This document shows, piece after piece, positions 1 through 5,494 of a DNA stretch of 30,749 nt (positions within the stretch are counted from its first letter, which is position 1; every line of letters begins with the position of its first letter). The stretch is from a virus: positions 1 through 30,749 of IMG/VR virus record IMGVR_UViG_3300025000_000321; one strand, given 5' to 3'. A model generated the notes under the pieces. It did no database searches, had not been told where the DNA came from, and saw only the letters and a list, made by a program, of their open reading frames with translations. A program made the position numbers and the translations under genes.

Positions 1-2
1 CA

Positions 3-320
3 AAACAAGCCGTGAATGTTGACGGACTTAAAGGGGTATTAATAAGAAGTTATGCTGCAGGAGTACATTTCGGTTATTTGAAAGACGAAAAATTTACTTC
101 TTCGGGTAAGGTTGTAACTTTATTAAACACCCGGCGAGTTTTTTATTGGGAAGGTGCGGCTTCGTTATCTCAAATGGCTCTTGAGGGCGTTTCAAAACCA
201 AAGACTTGTAAATTTTCTGTGCAACTTGATAGCAATGAAATAGTAAATGTGATTGAAACAATCCCTCTTACAGAAAAAGCATTATTAAATTTATATGGAG
301 TTGCCGTATGGAAAGTGTAA
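3..320 (+). CDS. DUF6948-type phage protein (5' end probably cut by window edge)
   Basis: The reading frame is open to the left edge, so the N-terminus may lie outside; a GTG at 12 is the first internal start candidate. The protein has the pattern I associate with the DUF6948 family of small phage proteins: an opening strand VLIRSYAAGVHFG, a central stretch N-T-R-R-V-F-Y-W-E-G-A-A-S-L-S-Q-M-A-L-E-G-V, and a closing I-I/T-P-L-T-E segment ending in V-W-K-V. About 100 residues is the usual length. The biochemical role is unknown; members occur in many phage accessory regions. The stop codon overlaps the start of a repeat-encoded reading frame at 308. Family assignment is from memory of the motif pattern. 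Confidence 0.6.
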   Translation, partial: KQAVNVDGLKGVLIRSYAAGVHFGYLKDEKFTSSGKVVTLLNTRRVFYWEGAASLSQMALEGVSKPKTCKFSVQLDSNEIVNVIETIPLTEKALLNLYGVAVWKV

Positions 321-493
321 AAAGTTCCGGTGACGGTTCCGGTGACGGTTCCGGTTCCGGTTACGGTTACGGTTCCGGTTACGGTTCCGGTTCCGGTGAC
401 GGTTCCGGTGACGGTTACGGTGACGGTTACGGTTCCGGTTCCGGTGACGGTTCCGGTGACGGTTCCGGTTCCGGTTACGGTCACGGTGACTAA
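308..493 (+). CDS. Possible Gly-X dipeptide repeat protein encoded by hexamer repeat
   Basis: An ATG at 308 overlaps the stop of the preceding gene and opens a 61-codon frame: MESVKSS followed by 27 Gly-X dipeptides where X is Ser, Asp, Tyr or once His, then a TAA immediately after the last repeat. The stop sits exactly at the end of the repeat, which slightly favours a real frame. However, the hexamer leaves other frames stop-free too (an alternating Val/Pro/Thr frame on the same strand and a Thr-Val/Gly frame on the other), so openness alone is weak evidence. There is no clear Shine-Dalgarno sequence. If translated it would be a flexible, hydrophilic, unstructured peptide. Function unknown. 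Confidence 0.3.
   Translation: MESVKSSGDGSGDGSGSGYGYGSGYGSGSGDGSGDGYGDGYGSGSGDGSGDGSGSGYGHGD
329..490 (+). repeat. 27-unit hexanucleotide tandem repeat, GGT followed by TCC, GAC, TAC or CAC
   Basis: Twenty-seven uninterrupted 6-bp units all begin GGT; the second triplet is TCC, GAC or TAC, with one CAC near the end. In amino-acid letters the order of X is DSDSSYYSYSSDSDYDYS then SDSDSSYHD. The block is markedly more GC-rich than its surroundings, ends exactly at a TAA, and is followed within a few bases by a run of T. GG recurs every six bases on this strand, so two-tier G-quadruplex formation is conceivable. It may be a variable-number repeat. Confidence 0.95.
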
Positions 494-549
494 GAAATCT
501 TTTTTTTTTTGATAAACAATTAAATCCGAGATTGAAGATAAAATGATAT

Positions 550-579
550 TTGACAAAGAGAAGATTTTTTGTATCTTTA
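550..579 (+). promoter_or_regulatory. Promoter TTGACA-16-TATCTTTA
   Basis: TTGACA at 550-555 is followed after 16 bases by TATCTTTA at 572-579. Read the Bacteroidota way it is TTTG (549-552), 19 bases, then a TAnnTTT(A) box. The same -10 octamer recurs at 6596-6603. It would drive the structured leader and the RNA-ligase/homing-endonuclease region. Confidence 0.6.
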
Positions 580-583
580 CGAT

Positions 584-713
584 GTGAATTTTGAAGATTG
601 TTCTAATTCACAAAATTTTGATAGCGTTGAGCAAAGCAACGGAAGAATTTGAGGTTAATCTCTCAAATTAATACCCTTATTTCACTGACTTTGCCAGATG
701 ATTTAAGGGTATT
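584..713 (+). promoter_or_regulatory. Structured 5' leader of four consecutive hairpins
   Basis: Directly after the promoter come four perfect inverted repeats in a row: GTGAATT (584-590) with AATTCAC (605-611); CGTTG (625-629) with CAACG (637-641); AATTTGAG (646-653) with CTCAAATT (662-669); and AATACCCTTA (670-679) with TAAGGGTATT (704-713). A good ribosome site, AGAGGTGA, and an ATG follow at 723-734. This looks like an untranslated leader that stabilises or regulates the message. It now leads only into a truncated RNA-ligase start. No known riboswitch was recognised. Confidence 0.5.
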
Positions 714-731
714 TGCGTTTTAAGAGGTGAT

Positions 732-794
732 ATGTTTAAGAAATATCAACATATTGATTTGATATTAAATAAAATTTCTTTATATTACATCTAA
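732..794 (+). pseudogene. Truncated RNA-ligase start (orphan N-terminus)
   Basis: A 20-codon frame with an excellent ribosome site (AGAGGTGA at 723-730) begins M-F-K-K-Y-Q-H-I-D and then runs into unrelated residues and a TAA. The first nine residues match the start of the full RNA ligase at 1654 (M-G-F-R-R-Y-Q-H-I-E), with about one third of the bases different. It therefore looks like the original start of the resident ligase gene, cut off when the GIY-YIG gene arrived with its own diverged copy of the ligase start. The promoter and leader upstream still belong to this stub. The match is short, so chance similarity or an unrelated leader peptide cannot be excluded. Confidence 0.5.
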
Positions 795-851
795 ATTTAG
801 AAGACGTTCGCCATATCGAATGGGAAAGTTCAAGTTAATTTACTTGGATAG

Positions 852-894
852 AAAACCTTTATTTTACAATATATGGATTGTAAAATGAGGTTTT
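852..894 (+). terminator. Strong 17-bp hairpin, terminator or translation block
   Basis: AAAACCT (852-858) pairs with AGGTTTT (888-894) and ATTTTACAAT (861-870) with ATTGTAAAAT (877-886), separated only by a TT/G internal loop. The terminal loop is 871-876, and TTT at 893-895 then CTGTTT follow. It lies between the orphan ligase start and the homing endonuclease. An ATG at 873 lies in the loop, which makes that ATG an unlikely start. Confidence 0.6.
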
Positions 895-914
895 TCTGTT
901 TATATAGAGAGAAA

Positions 915-1664
915 GTGCAGGGCATATATAAAATTACAAATATTCTTGATAACAAAATATATATTGGTAGTTCTATTAATATAAGCAATAGAATTAAACA
1001 ACATTTTTATATGCTTGAATCAAATAAACATAAATGTTCACATTTGCAAAATGCTTTTAATTTATATGGTAGAGAGGTATTCAAACACGAAACATTAGAA
1101 GAAATCAGAAACAACGATCAACTATTAACCAGAGAACAATATTTTTTGGATTTATTCAAATCATATAATAGAACTATTGGATATAATGTTTGTCTAAGTG
1201 CTTCACATTCAAGGCTTGGCATTTCTCATACCGCATTAACTAAAGAAAAAATAAGCAAAATATTCAAAGACAAAAAACTAAGTCCAGAACATAGAGATAA
1301 AGTTATAAAAAATCTGCAAACAGGCAAAGAAATGTCTTCGGAATGTAGAACGAGACTGGGCAATGAAAGAAGAAAATTGAAAGCTATAGATATAGAAAAA
1401 ATCATTGTTTTATATCAACAAGGATTAACGCAGAAAGAAATTGCTATAATTTATAATTGCTCAAAAATGTTAATAAACAGAACTTTCCTTAGATTATATA
1501 AAGAGAATAGAATTAAAAAACGTTCTGTTGAAACGAAAGAACACGTTCTTTGGGAAATTAATAATTCTGCTTTGCTTCAATCGCAAATCGCAACCAAATT
1601 AAATATTTCCCGATCTTTGGTTACACATATAAAAAACAATTTAGGAGACCAATATGGGCTTTAG
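915..1664 (+). CDS. GIY-YIG homing endonuclease with NUMOD3-like DNA-binding region
   Basis: The protein opens with the GIY-YIG nuclease signature (G-I-Y-K-I-T-N ... K-I-Y-I-G-S-S), followed by an Arg in SNRIKQH and a Glu in TREQYFLD as expected active-site residues. A NUMOD3-like segment (LGISHTALTKEKISKIFKDK, then LSPEHRDK) and two helix-turn-helix-like stretches (LTQKEIAIIYNCS; LLQSQIATKLNISRSLV) make up the DNA-binding half. I chose GTG 915: GAGAGAAA precedes it and it puts GIY at the usual distance from the N-terminus. An upstream in-frame ATG at 873 sits inside a 17-bp hairpin. The 3' end overlaps the RNA ligase start by 11 bases. Such free-standing enzymes spread themselves into neighbouring genes of related phages, here evidently the ligase gene. 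Confidence 0.9.
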   Translation: MQGIYKITNILDNKIYIGSSINISNRIKQHFYMLESNKHKCSHLQNAFNLYGREVFKHETLEEIRNNDQLLTREQYFLDLFKSYNRTIGYNVCLSASHSRLGISHTALTKEKISKIFKDKKLSPEHRDKVIKNLQTGKEMSSECRTRLGNERRKLKAIDIEKIIVLYQQGLTQKEIAIIYNCSKMLINRTFLRLYKENRIKKRSVETKEHVLWEINNSALLQSQIATKLNISRSLVTHIKNNLGDQYGL

Positions 1665-2553
1665 ACGCTATCAACACATCGAAAGATATGGCAATGCAGA
1701 AGTTGAAGGGATTGAATTTGGGAACTGTTATATCTTCCCTAAGATAGACGGTACAAATTCTCAACTTTGGTTTGAAGACGGACTTATTCTAGGCGGGTCA
1801 AGAAATAGGACTTTAAGTTTAGAAGACGATAATCAAGGATTTTGTGAATGGGTCGCTCGTCAAGATAATTTTGCATACTTCTTTTCTGAAAATCCGTATC
1901 TTAGACTTTATTTGGAGTTTTTAGTCCCGCATACTCTAAAAACCTATCGAGAAGATGCTTGGCGAAAAGCATATGTTTTTGACGTGTCCGTTCTTAACGG
2001 GGAAGACGAAGAATTTCTTTCCTACGAAGTTTATAAGCCAATATTAGAAAAACATAACATTGAATTTATCCCGCCGATTTGTTCTATTAAAAATCCGACT
2101 TATGAAGACTTAATACAAAAACTTGATTCTAATACCTATCTTATAAAAGACGGCGAAGGATTTGGCGAGGGCATAGTTATAAAAAATTATGATTATCACA
2201 ATAAATTTGGTAGACAAATTTGGGCTAAGATTGTAAGAAGTGAGTTCAAAGAAAAGCACGTTAAGACTATGGGATACCCAGAAATGGACGGCTCAAAAAT
2301 GATTGAAGTTGAATTTGTAGAGAATTATTGCGGGGCGACATTAATAGACAAAACTTACGCAAAGATTGTAAACGAAACCGGTGGATGGAGTTCCAAATAT
2401 ATTCCAAGACTTTTACAGACAGTTTATTATGATTTGGTTAATGAGGAAACTTGGAATTTTATTAAAAAGAATAAATTACCAACAATTAATTTTAAGACAT
2501 TAAACTACTTGACTATAAATAGAATTAAAGAATTGAAACCGGAATTATTTTAA
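1654..2553 (+). CDS. RNA ligase, Rnl2-like nucleotidyltransferase
   Basis: The 299-residue protein carries the ordered motifs of ATP-dependent nucleotidyltransferase ligases: motif I K-I-D-G-T-N with the adenylated lysine at residue 30; S-R-N-R-T at 49-53; motif III L-Y-L-E-F at about 85-89; A-Y-V-F-D-V at 106-111; motif IV E-G-I-V-I-K-N at 172-178; and motif V W-A-K-I-V with lysine 192. A C-terminal domain of about 100 residues follows. The enzyme would seal nicked RNA, probably to repair tRNA or other RNA cut by host defences, though no partner kinase is visible here. AGGAG at 1643-1647 supports this ATG. The start overlaps the homing endonuclease, so translation is probably coupled to it. 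Confidence 0.9.
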   Translation: MGFRRYQHIERYGNAEVEGIEFGNCYIFPKIDGTNSQLWFEDGLILGGSRNRTLSLEDDNQGFCEWVARQDNFAYFFSENPYLRLYLEFLVPHTLKTYREDAWRKAYVFDVSVLNGEDEEFLSYEVYKPILEKHNIEFIPPICSIKNPTYEDLIQKLDSNTYLIKDGEGFGEGIVIKNYDYHNKFGRQIWAKIVRSEFKEKHVKTMGYPEMDGSKMIEVEFVENYCGATLIDKTYAKIVNETGGWSSKYIPRLLQTVYYDLVNEETWNFIKKNKLPTINFKTLNYLTINRIKELKPELF

Positions 2554-2569
2554 GAACAATTATTTCAAA

Positions 2570-2816
2570 AACCAAAACCGTAGCATAAAGAGTTTATCTT
2601 TGGTTCTCAAACATAATGCAAACACTATCACAGTATCAATAAAAGTAGTCAGAGCACGTTACCAACCGTGTCGAACAAGGAAATTTGAGAGCCCTTGCTT
2701 CTACTGTGAAAAACGGGCTATCTAAAGTCTTTTTTAAGAGTTCTGCTTTAGTATAGTTTAGTGAATAGTCAGAGTGTACTTGACACCTGCGCTTTAGAGA
2801 AGAAGAGTTCTCAAAG
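2570..2816 (+). ncRNA. Candidate structured non-coding RNA in a 400-nt gene-free gap
   Basis: No credible gene lies between 2554 and 2955. The stretch holds successive inverted repeats: AACCAAA (2570-2576)/TTTGGTT (2599-2605) with an inner ATAAA/TTTAT; CACAGTA (2629-2635)/TACTGTG (2702-2708) enclosing CACG (2655-2658)/CGTG (2667-2670) and CAAGG (2676-2680)/CCTTG (2693-2697); CTAAAG (2722-2727)/CTTTAG (2746-2751); and CTTT-GAGAA (2792-2801)/TTCTC-AAAG (2808-2816). AGCCC/GGGCT around 2690-2719 is a competing pairing that would break two of these. TAGTCAGAG (2646, 2766) and GTTCTCAAA (2603, 2807) each occur twice. It is not a canonical tRNA. Strand and promoter are uncertain. Confidence 0.35.
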
Positions 2817-2900
2817 AAAGATATTGGTGTGCCCAGGAAGAAGATGTGGAGCGATTTAATTTAACAAAGGGAAAATGTTAGCGGAAATAAAATCATTTAC

Positions 2901-2929
2901 TTGACTATTAATATTATTATAATTAATAT
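2901..2929 (+). promoter_or_regulatory. Promoter TTGACT-17-TAATAT
   Basis: TTGACT at 2901-2906 and TAATAT at 2924-2929 are 17 bases apart in a very AT-rich stretch. The start of the small zinc-ribbon gene follows 27 bases later, which would give a short leader with AAAGGA as ribosome site. It would head the cluster running to about 6555. Confidence 0.4.
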
Positions 2930-2955
2930 GCAGTGAAATTAAAAAGGATAGTGTA

Positions 2956-3096
2956 ATGAAAGAATCAGACAAGGAAAACCCATGTCGGCACAAATGCGTA
3001 AAGTGTGGCTACGAATGGGACAGCAGGAAGGAACACCCTAAGGCATGCCCATATTGTAAGTCATACAAATGGGGAACAAAAGAGAACAAGAAATGA
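2956..3096 (+). CDS. Small zinc-ribbon protein (46 aa)
   Basis: The ATG at 2956 follows AAAAAGGATA and starts a 46-residue protein with a four-cysteine ribbon: C-R-H-K-C-V-K-C-G-Y-E-W then C-P-Y-C. The two CxxC pairs, KCVKC and CPYC, are about 18 residues apart, as in rubredoxin-like or ribbon zinc fingers. The Y-E-W after the first knuckle resembles bacterial FmdB/zinc-ribbon domains. It probably binds one zinc ion and may contact nucleic acid or a protein partner; no enzyme activity is indicated. It is probably the first gene after the promoter at 2901-2929. A nine-codon frame (MSKKKPKGK, 3093-3122) overlaps its stop and may only carry the next ribosome site. Confidence 0.65.
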   Translation: MKESDKENPCRHKCVKCGYEWDSRKEHPKACPYCKSYKWGTKENKK

Positions 3097-3123
3097 GCAA
3101 GAAAAAACCAAAAGGAAAATAAA

Positions 3124-3402
3124 ATGACGCTCGATGAAAGTCGTGTTTATAGTAAGGGCTATAATGCTGGGAAGAAAATTAAAGCAGAGGAAATCAATAG
3201 GATCATAGAAAATGCTCGGACAACATTTAAGGCGAAAACCAGAGATGAGATATATACTCAGTTTTTTTGTTCTGTGTTGAATGGATTATTGGCTGGAGAT
3301 GCGACATGGGAAACTGGGGCCGAACCAGTTAAAAACATAAGGACTTATGTCCAATTAGCTAAAGAGTTTGTAGAGGAAATAATGAAACAATTAAAAAGAT
3401 AA
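3124..3402 (+). CDS. Hypothetical phage protein (92 aa)
   Basis: The start is well supported by AAAAGGAAAATAAA just before the ATG. The protein begins MTLDESRVYSKGYNAGKKIK, a pattern common in small phage proteins where a G-Y-N-A-G-K turn separates two helices. It is mostly helical and charged, with a single cysteine and a Lys-rich end. There is no signal peptide or membrane segment. Cotranscription with the zinc-ribbon gene upstream is likely. No function can be assigned. Confidence 0.65.
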   Translation: MTLDESRVYSKGYNAGKKIKAEEINRIIENARTTFKAKTRDEIYTQFFCSVLNGLLAGDATWETGAEPVKNIRTYVQLAKEFVEEIMKQLKR

Positions 3403-3452
3403 ACAATGACGGATAGGATACGACAAAGAAAAAAACAATATACGATTATAAT

Positions 3453-3560
3453 TTGAAGTGTTTAGAGTGCAAGTGTTTTTGTAAACAATCAAAGAATGTA
3501 GATATAAAGTTCTGCCCATATTTTAAACCAGTGGAAAAAAAGAAAGAAACAACAATCTAA
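3453..3560 (+). pseudogene. Degenerate zinc-ribbon paralogue lacking ATG and one cysteine
   Basis: An open frame from 3417 to the TAA at 3558-3560 has no ATG or GTG; the only start candidate is TTG 3453 without a ribosome site. It reads K-C-L-E-C-K-C-F-C ... F-C-P-Y-F-K, the same layout as the intact ribbon at 2956 (K-C-V-K-C ... C-P-Y-C-K), but the last cysteine has become Phe, a TGT to TTT type change. Two very short ATG frames overlap it and make no sense as proteins. I read it as a decayed duplicate; a short functional Cys-rich peptide is the alternative. Confidence 0.35.
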
Positions 3561-3582
3561 TAGTATTATATAAGGAAGTAAA

Positions 3583-3894
3583 ATGACAAAGAAAGATATC
3601 ACAAGCGAATTTAATAAACTCAAGCCTTTTGGTTTTGAAGTAATCACATATAATGACAGCAGACCCTTAAGAAAGCAGCAGTCAAATTTTGTAGATCATC
3701 TTATCTTTAATGGGAAGTACATAGTGTTCGTGGAAGTGAAAATTGGCAGAGATAAATTATCTATATCTCAAGAAAGAACAGCAATTAAACTTTTGCAATG
3801 CTCTGAGCATAATAAATATGTTTTTTATAAAACAGTATTTACATTAGCAGAAGCGAGGGGCATAATAAAAAATTTATTAGCAGAGACGTTATGA
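3583..3894 (+). CDS. PD-(D/E)XK nuclease-like protein (VRR-NUC/Holliday-resolvase type)
   Basis: The 103-residue protein has a minimal PD-(D/E)XK core: Asp38 in F-V-D-H-L-I-F-N-G, then a beta strand Y-I-V-F-V-E-V-K with Glu51 and Lys53, and S-Q-E-R-T (Gln63) in the next helix. This pattern matches small VRR-NUC or resolvase-like nucleases in phages, which cleave branched or structured DNA with a metal ion. The start follows ATAAGGAAGTAAA. The stop overlaps the next gene by ATGA, suggesting paired translation with the His-rich protein. Fold assignment rests on motif spacing only. Confidence 0.55.
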   Translation: MTKKDITSEFNKLKPFGFEVITYNDSRPLRKQQSNFVDHLIFNGKYIVFVEVKIGRDKLSISQERTAIKLLQCSEHNKYVFYKTVFTLAEARGIIKNLLAETL

Positions 3895-4241
3895 TTTCAA
3901 AATACACACGATATAACAAAGAACTCTATGAATTTAAGTCTAAGGACTATTTGAAGTGGGCAAAAAATAAATATCCTCATTTGGATTTACATCATATACT
4001 TTCCAAGAAAGTGGACTTACTTATCTATCCAGTAAGGCACAGTTATCATCTGCAGGCAGTCCACCAGCACAAAGCACACTTTTTTGAGAAGTGGTTAATC
4101 GAATCAGTAAATATATTCTTGGTTTATGTAAACGAAAAATTCTTCGATAAGTTCGACCAACAGTTAAAACTATCAGACTATGAACCTGCAACTTTAAAGG
4201 CATTGTTTGAAAGAGTTCAACAATTAGAGGTAGATAAATGA
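3891..4241 (+). CDS. His-rich protein, possibly HNH/His-Me-finger-like
   Basis: Residues 33-63 are strikingly His-rich: L-H-H-I-L-S-K-K at 33-40, P-V-R-H-S-Y-H at 47-53, then V-H-Q-H-K-A-H. An H-H-I ... D-L ... P ... H pattern recalls HNH-type nuclease cores, where the first His activates water and the others bind metal, but the second half is not convincing. A helical, acidic C-terminal part follows. Its start overlaps the nuclease-like gene and its stop overlaps the next ORF (ATGA both times), so the three are probably translated together. A non-catalytic metal-binding protein is the alternative. Confidence 0.45.
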   Translation: MISKYTRYNKELYEFKSKDYLKWAKNKYPHLDLHHILSKKVDLLIYPVRHSYHLQAVHQHKAHFFEKWLIESVNIFLVYVNEKFFDKFDQQLKLSDYEPATLKALFERVQQLEVDK

Positions 4242-4378
4242 AAATTAATGAAATGCCATATTATCTTTTGGGTGGTTTTGGGGTGGGTCTTATCTGGGGC
4301 AGTTCAAATTTAGGGACAGCCATTGGCGTATTAATGTTTTTAATTGCTATTGAATATGAGAGAAAGAGGACTAATTGA
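4238..4378 (+). CDS. Small membrane protein (46 aa)
   Basis: The ATG overlaps the preceding stop (ATGA). The product has two hydrophobic stretches, residues 8-20 (YYLLGGFGVGLIW) and 27-39 (TAIGVLMFLIAIE), separated by a GSSNLG turn, and ends in basic ERKRTN. It is therefore either a short hairpin in the inner membrane or a single segment. The tail charge predicts the C-terminus in the cytoplasm. It sits next to another tiny membrane protein and near a lipoprotein, so a lysis or exclusion role is imaginable but not shown. Confidence 0.5.
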   Translation: MKINEMPYYLLGGFGVGLIWGSSNLGTAIGVLMFLIAIEYERKRTN

Positions 4379-4482
4379 AAAAGATAATCATAGCCATTGC
4401 TCTAGCTTATTTAGTAGTACGGTATTATAAAATGCTGAATGAGTTGGACAGCTTATTTGACGAAAGGAAAATTTATGAATAA
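4375..4482 (+). CDS. Very small single-span membrane protein (35 aa, TTG start)
   Basis: A TTG at 4375 overlaps the stop of the gene before it and opens L-K-K-I-I-I-A-I-A-L-A-Y-L-V-V-R-Y-Y-K, a typical N-terminal membrane anchor, followed by a short charged tail LNELDSLFDERKIYE. Stop-start overlap on both sides (the next ATG at 4475 lies inside it) supports translation. The T-T-G start and small size make it uncertain. Function unknown. Confidence 0.4.
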   Translation: MKKIIIAIALAYLVVRYYKMLNELDSLFDERKIYE

Positions 4483-4852
4483 GACAGAAAAGTTCAGACC
4501 GAGCAATGGAACAGATGGCGAAATATTCATGTGCGATTTTTGTTATCACTGTATAAACGAGAAATGGATACACGATCAAAAAGAGGGTGATAAAAAATGC
4601 GAGATATTAAGTAAAATGATTTTACTTGATACCGATAATAAGAATTATCCTGAAGAATTGACTTACGATACGGAAGATTACCCGATTTGTACGGCTTATA
4701 AACATTGGGATTGGGATAACGATGGAGGTGCTGACGATCCGCAAAATCCAAAAGCACCAATTCCGGTTGATCCGCAACAATTGATCTTATTTTCTTTTAA
4801 TGAAAAGATAGATGAGTTAATTAAAGAATCAGAAATTTACAGAGAGGTATAA
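4475..4852 (+). CDS. Cys-rich phage protein of unknown function
   Basis: I place the start at ATG 4475 because AAAGGAAAA lies just upstream; an earlier in-frame ATG at 4439 has no ribosome site and would lie inside the preceding small gene. The protein begins M-N-K-T-E-K-F-R-P-S-N-G-T and has a C-D-F-C-Y-H-C knuckle at 20-26, a further K-C-E-I-L at about 42 and C-T-A-Y-K-H-W-D-W later, consistent with a metal site. An acidic, Pro-rich segment (DNDGGADDPQNPKAP) precedes the end. I recall this layout from other phage hypothetical proteins. No activity known. Confidence 0.6.
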   Translation: MNKTEKFRPSNGTDGEIFMCDFCYHCINEKWIHDQKEGDKKCEILSKMILLDTDNKNYPEELTYDTEDYPICTAYKHWDWDNDGGADDPQNPKAPIPVDPQQLILFSFNEKIDELIKESEIYREV

Positions 4853-4853
4853 A

Positions 4854-5117
4854 ATGAAAACTGTATTAGTAATATTATTTCTGTTTATTCTATGGGGATG
4901 TGGGAATGAAAAATCAAGCTACAAAGAATTAAATCCGAGTGTCCCCGATAACGTGCAGATGCTTGCTCTGTCCGCCTATGAATGTGGATATGATCAAGCT
5001 GTTTTAGATTACACAAGAGCAATTAACAGCAGAAAGAACTTTCTCGATTATTATAAATTAAAAGCACAACAACAGAGCAATAAATATGCGAAAGAAATAT
5101 TTGGGAGTTCAAAATGA
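4854..5117 (+). CDS. Putative phage lipoprotein
   Basis: The N-terminus MKTVLVILFLFILWGCGNEK is a lipoprotein signal: one basic residue, a hydrophobic run, and a lipobox L-W-G-C with lipidated Cys16 (Trp at -2 is unusual). The mature part is about 70 residues, hydrophilic and helical, ending in a Lys/Gln-rich stretch. It would be tethered to a membrane facing the periplasm. It overlaps the next gene by ATGA; the two downstream genes also encode exported proteins. A superinfection-exclusion or lysis (spanin-like) role is possible, but no spanin partner motif is clear. Confidence 0.6.
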   Translation: MKTVLVILFLFILWGCGNEKSSYKELNPSVPDNVQMLALSAYECGYDQAVLDYTRAINSRKNFLDYYKLKAQQQSNKYAKEIFGSSK

Positions 5118-5494
5118 AAATTAAATTATTAGCAATCATATTTCTCTTGGTGCAAGTTAGTTTTGCGCAAACACTAAATTTTACTTCTAATAACCAACTG
5201 AGAAGGAGCGATATAACAGTGTCTTCTAAAGAGATTGTCTTTGCTTTTATTGCTGATTCATCTCAACTTTTTATGGACGGGAAGTTGTTGCCGTTAATCA
5301 ATAGTGGACAAGAAGAATCTTGGGATTCTAAAACTGGTGAGAATAGAGAGTGTTGTTATAGACTTAGGAATGATGAACTGGAATGTGTTTGGGACATAGT
5401 GGTTGACTGTAAGACTAAAACACATATTAAAGAAATAAGAAAAATTGGGTATTATGGCAATGGATATATTTATTATAGGAGAGTAGGCAAATGA
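5114..5494 (+). CDS. Exported protein with signal peptide (126 aa)
   Basis: Residues 1-19, MKIKLLAIIFLLVQVSFAQ, form a classical signal peptide with predicted cleavage after S-F-A, leaving a mature protein starting Q-T-L-N-F; this A-Q junction is typical of Bacteroidota and relatives. The mature domain is beta-rich with E-C-C-Y-R-L and V-D-C-K cysteines that could form disulphides in the periplasm, and ends in a Tyr-rich strand (GYYGNGYIYYRR). Overlaps by ATGA on both sides link it to the lipoprotein and to a second secreted protein. I do not recognise a family. Confidence 0.6.
   Translation: MKIKLLAIIFLLVQVSFAQTLNFTSNNQLRRSDITVSSKEIVFAFIADSSQLFMDGKLLPLINSGQEESWDSKTGENRECCYRLRNDELECVWDIVVDCKTKTHIKEIRKIGYYGNGYIYYRRVGK

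Noticed and set aside
329-490. CRISPR array or diversity-generating template
   Set aside because: There are no spacers, no reverse transcriptase and no second near-identical copy; units differ at more than adenines.
170-556. 128-codon minus-strand frame of Thr/Val/Gly repeats
   Set aside because: It is only the complement of the hexamer repeat extended into the opposite strand of the DUF6948 gene; there is no ribosome site.
584-1653. Group I or II intron around the GIY-YIG gene
   Set aside because: The two ligase starts overlap rather than join, and I found no P/Q/R/S-type core or domain V-like element.
2629-2708. tRNA-like cloverleaf (7-bp outer stem, CAGAGCACG resembling a D-arm end)
   Set aside because: The D stem is not complementary, there is no T33 or proper seven-base anticodon loop, the T-loop-like arm has 12 loop bases without TTCGA, and four extra bases precede the last stem strand.
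2779-2807. TTGACA at 2779 as a promoter
   Set aside because: The region 17 bases downstream (AAGAGT) has no -10 character, and TTGACA lies in a GTGT/ACAC hairpin.
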